Positions 62,630 to 64,000 of a stretch of DNA of 64,000 nt are shown here, piece by piece. The number at the start of each line of letters is the position of its first letter. The first letter of the stretch is position 1. The stretch comes from Bacteroidales bacterium (GTDB taxonomy: Bacteria; Bacteroidota; Bacteroidia; Bacteroidales; UBA932), in contig JAEEQS010000001.1 in the NCBI GenBank assembly GCA_016285455.1, forward strand, positions 248,001 through 312,000, given 5' to 3'. Position numbers and translations under genes: made by a program. The notes beneath the pieces were generated by a model. It was given only the letters and a program-made list of their open reading frames with translations, did no database searches and was not told the origin of the DNA.

Positions 62630-63286
62630 ATGAAATTCTTTATAGACACAGCCAACCTAGACCAGATCCGTCAGGCCCAGTCTCTGGGAATCCTGGACGG
62701 CGTAACCACCAACCCTTCTCTTATGGCAAAAGAAGGAGTAAAAGGCAAAAAGCAGATTTTCAAGCACTACAAGGCCATTTGCGATATGGTGGACGGTCCC
62801 GTTAGCGCTGAGGTTTTCTCCACAGACTTCAAGGGAATGATTAAGGAGGGAGAAGAACTCCATAAGATTGATCCGGACAAGATAACCATTAAGCTTCCTT
62901 GCACTGAAGACGGCATCAAGGCTGTAAAGTATTTCTCCCAGAAAGGCTACAGGACCAACTGTACGCTGGTATTTACTGTAGGTCAGGCTCTTCTGGCTGC
63001 CAAGGCAGGAGCCACTTTCTGCAGCCCGTTCATCGGAAGGCTAGACGACATTGGTGAAGACGGAATCCAGCTGATTGAGCAGATAGTTGATATGTATTCA
63101 TATTACGGATTCGAGACCCAGGTGCTGGCTGCTTCTATCCGTCATACCAACCACATACTCAGGTGCATAGAGGCCGGAGCAGATGTCGCTACCTGCCCTT
63201 ACAAATCCATTATCGGCCTGATTGACCATCCACTCACTACCAAGGGTCTGGAGATTTTCTGCAAAGCTGCAGAATCCATGAAGTGA
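62630..63286 (+). CDS. tal: Transaldolase / fructose-6-phosphate aldolase family (TalC type)
   Basis: A 218-residue TIM-barrel aldolase of the short transaldolase group. FIDTANLDQIRQAQSLGILD (20 residues) opens the chain, then GVTTNPSLMAKEG, the Schiff-base Lys in ITIKLPCTEDG (about 86), NCTLVFTVGQALLAAKAGAT (20 residues), SPFIGRLDDIG and VLAASIRHTNHI. It moves a dihydroxyacetone unit between sugar phosphates in the pentose phosphate pathway. It lies between rfbB and a flippase with short gaps, so it is inside a surface polysaccharide operon, although its role is central metabolism. Confidence 0.93.
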   Translation: MKFFIDTANLDQIRQAQSLGILDGVTTNPSLMAKEGVKGKKQIFKHYKAICDMVDGPVSAEVFSTDFKGMIKEGEELHKIDPDKITIKLPCTEDGIKAVKYFSQKGYRTNCTLVFTVGQALLAAKAGATFCSPFIGRLDDIGEDGIQLIEQIVDMYSYYGFETQVLAASIRHTNHILRCIEAGADVATCPYKSIIGLIDHPLTTKGLEIFCKAAESMK

Positions 63287-63330
63287 TTTATTGAATAGGA
63301 TTTGAGCCAGAAGAAAGATCACTAAAGCGG

Positions 63331-64000
63331 ATGACAGATAACCTGAAACAGAAGGCAATAAGCGGAGCCCGGTGGGGATTCATAGAGAATTTCGCCTCTC
63401 TTGCCGTTTCCTTTATTGTTGCCTTTGTGCTTCAGCGATGGTTTCTGTCTCCGCACGAGTTCGGCCTGGTAGGGGAGCTGGCCATTTTCATCGCAATCTC
63501 TATCTCTTTCATAGATAACGGCTTTTCTTCCGCCATTATCAAAAAGCCGGAGCCAACAAAGAAGGATTTTTCCACCACATTCGTCACAAACTTTACCATC
63601 AGCCTTGTCTGCTTTGCCATACTTCAGCTGTCGGCTCCGTATGTAGCATCGTATTTCGGCGAGCCTCAACTGGAGGATCTGCTGAGGGTACTGTCGTTTG
63701 TGCTGATAATCAATGCGGTGTCTATCATTCAGAGAGTGATTCTGGTAAAGGATGTGGATTTCAAGAGCCTTACCAAATGCTCCGTTACCGCATCTGTAAT
63801 CAGCGGCATAGTGGGAATCTGGATGGCTATCCGAGGATACGGAGTATGGAGCCTTGTGGGGCAGCAGCTTTCCCGCCAGGGAGTCAATGCCATAATGCTT
63901 TGGATTATCGGTAGATGGAAACCTAGCCTGGCCTTTTCCGGCAAGAGTTTCAGGGAGCTTTTCTCATATGGCAGCAATGTTCTGGTGACAGGCCTTCTGG
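63331..64000 (+). CDS. Oligosaccharide flippase (Wzx-like), 5' part
   Basis: The frame runs past the window edge; 223 residues are seen. It begins MTDNLKQKAISGARWGFIEN (20 residues) followed by several transmembrane helices (FASLAVSFIVAFVLQ, LAIFIAISISFIDNGFSSAI, 20 residues, and VTASVISGIVGIWMAI). The pattern FLSPHEFGLVGELAIF and the GYGVWSLVGQQL motif are those of polysaccharide exporters of the MOP superfamily (PF13440-type), which flip lipid-linked sugar units to the periplasm. It follows transaldolase by 44 nt and opens the export part of a capsule or O-antigen locus. Confidence 0.9.
   Translation, partial: MTDNLKQKAISGARWGFIENFASLAVSFIVAFVLQRWFLSPHEFGLVGELAIFIAISISFIDNGFSSAIIKKPEPTKKDFSTTFVTNFTISLVCFAILQLSAPYVASYFGEPQLEDLLRVLSFVLIINAVSIIQRVILVKDVDFKSLTKCSVTASVISGIVGIWMAIRGYGVWSLVGQQLSRQGVNAIMLWIIGRWKPSLAFSGKSFRELFSYGSNVLVTGLL

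Overview
The window is a 64 kb piece of a Bacteroidales-type (Bacteroidota) chromosome. Evidence: many genes have the Bacteroidota -7 promoter box TAnnTTTG upstream and no clear Shine-Dalgarno; there is a LytTR regulator paired with a propeller-sensor kinase, an OprP-type porin, fimbrillin-like and FISUMP-type surface lipoproteins, a DUF4153 membrane protein, and a serine palmitoyltransferase plus reductase pair for sphingolipids. HydF and pyruvate phosphate dikinase point to an anaerobe. Genus cannot be fixed from this window. Most of it is ordinary core genome. No insertion sequence, prophage or CRISPR array is visible.

Layout. 1-2.2 kb: tail of an M23-type peptidase, then anmK. 2.2-2.8 kb: rplS with a long leader, and tRNA-Arg(ACG). 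2.9-6.2 kb (minus): two-component system. 6.4-8.0 kb: a 49-residue microprotein translationally overlapping a surface lipoprotein. 8.1-13.1 kb: a five-gene operon of OprP-like porin, lamin-tail lipoprotein, two CYTH/TTM-type proteins and an SLC13 anion transporter, probably for phosphorus-compound or other anion uptake. 13.1-18.4 kb: outer-membrane protein, GH29 fucosidase, short cutC, transglutaminase-like protein. 18.4-22.9 kb: hairpin cluster, tRNA-Leu(CAG), menG, cls, ROK kinase, 2-hydroxyacid dehydrogenase. 22.9-23.3 kb: an unusual intergenic region with a possible small RNA and a 45-residue basic microprotein. 23.3-33.4 kb (minus): reductase, serine palmitoyltransferase, M23/LysM, gyrB, a beta-barrel protein and a large TPR protein. 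33.5-36.7 kb: ftsE, nth, xerD, phzF-like. 36.7-44.2 kb: lipoprotein, guaA, typA, yceD-rpmF-fabH, tRNA-Arg(CCT), small membrane protein, hydF. 44.3-51.5 kb: ppdK, a RhuM/PLD-like gene, DUF4153, PhoH. 51.6-59.1 kb: purL, folC, tRNA-Val(TAC), YbaK-like deacylase, M48 lipoprotein, small lipoprotein. 59.1-64 kb: rmlA-C-D-B (dTDP-rhamnose), transaldolase and the start of a flippase, the opening of a surface polysaccharide locus.

The most striking signal is not a gene. The 9-mer CTCAGCGAT occurs at least 28 times by eye (17 in one orientation, 11 in the other) where about 0.5 is expected by chance. It falls in all reading frames, on both strands, and between genes. It behaves like a DNA-level signal such as an uptake sequence or Chi-like site. 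Other leads are a 15-bp inverted repeat around an intrinsic terminator whose second arm abuts a microprotein start codon, a set of genes whose -7 box ends only 4-10 nt before the ATG, and a two-copy dispersed sequence at 23.25 and 48.07 kb.
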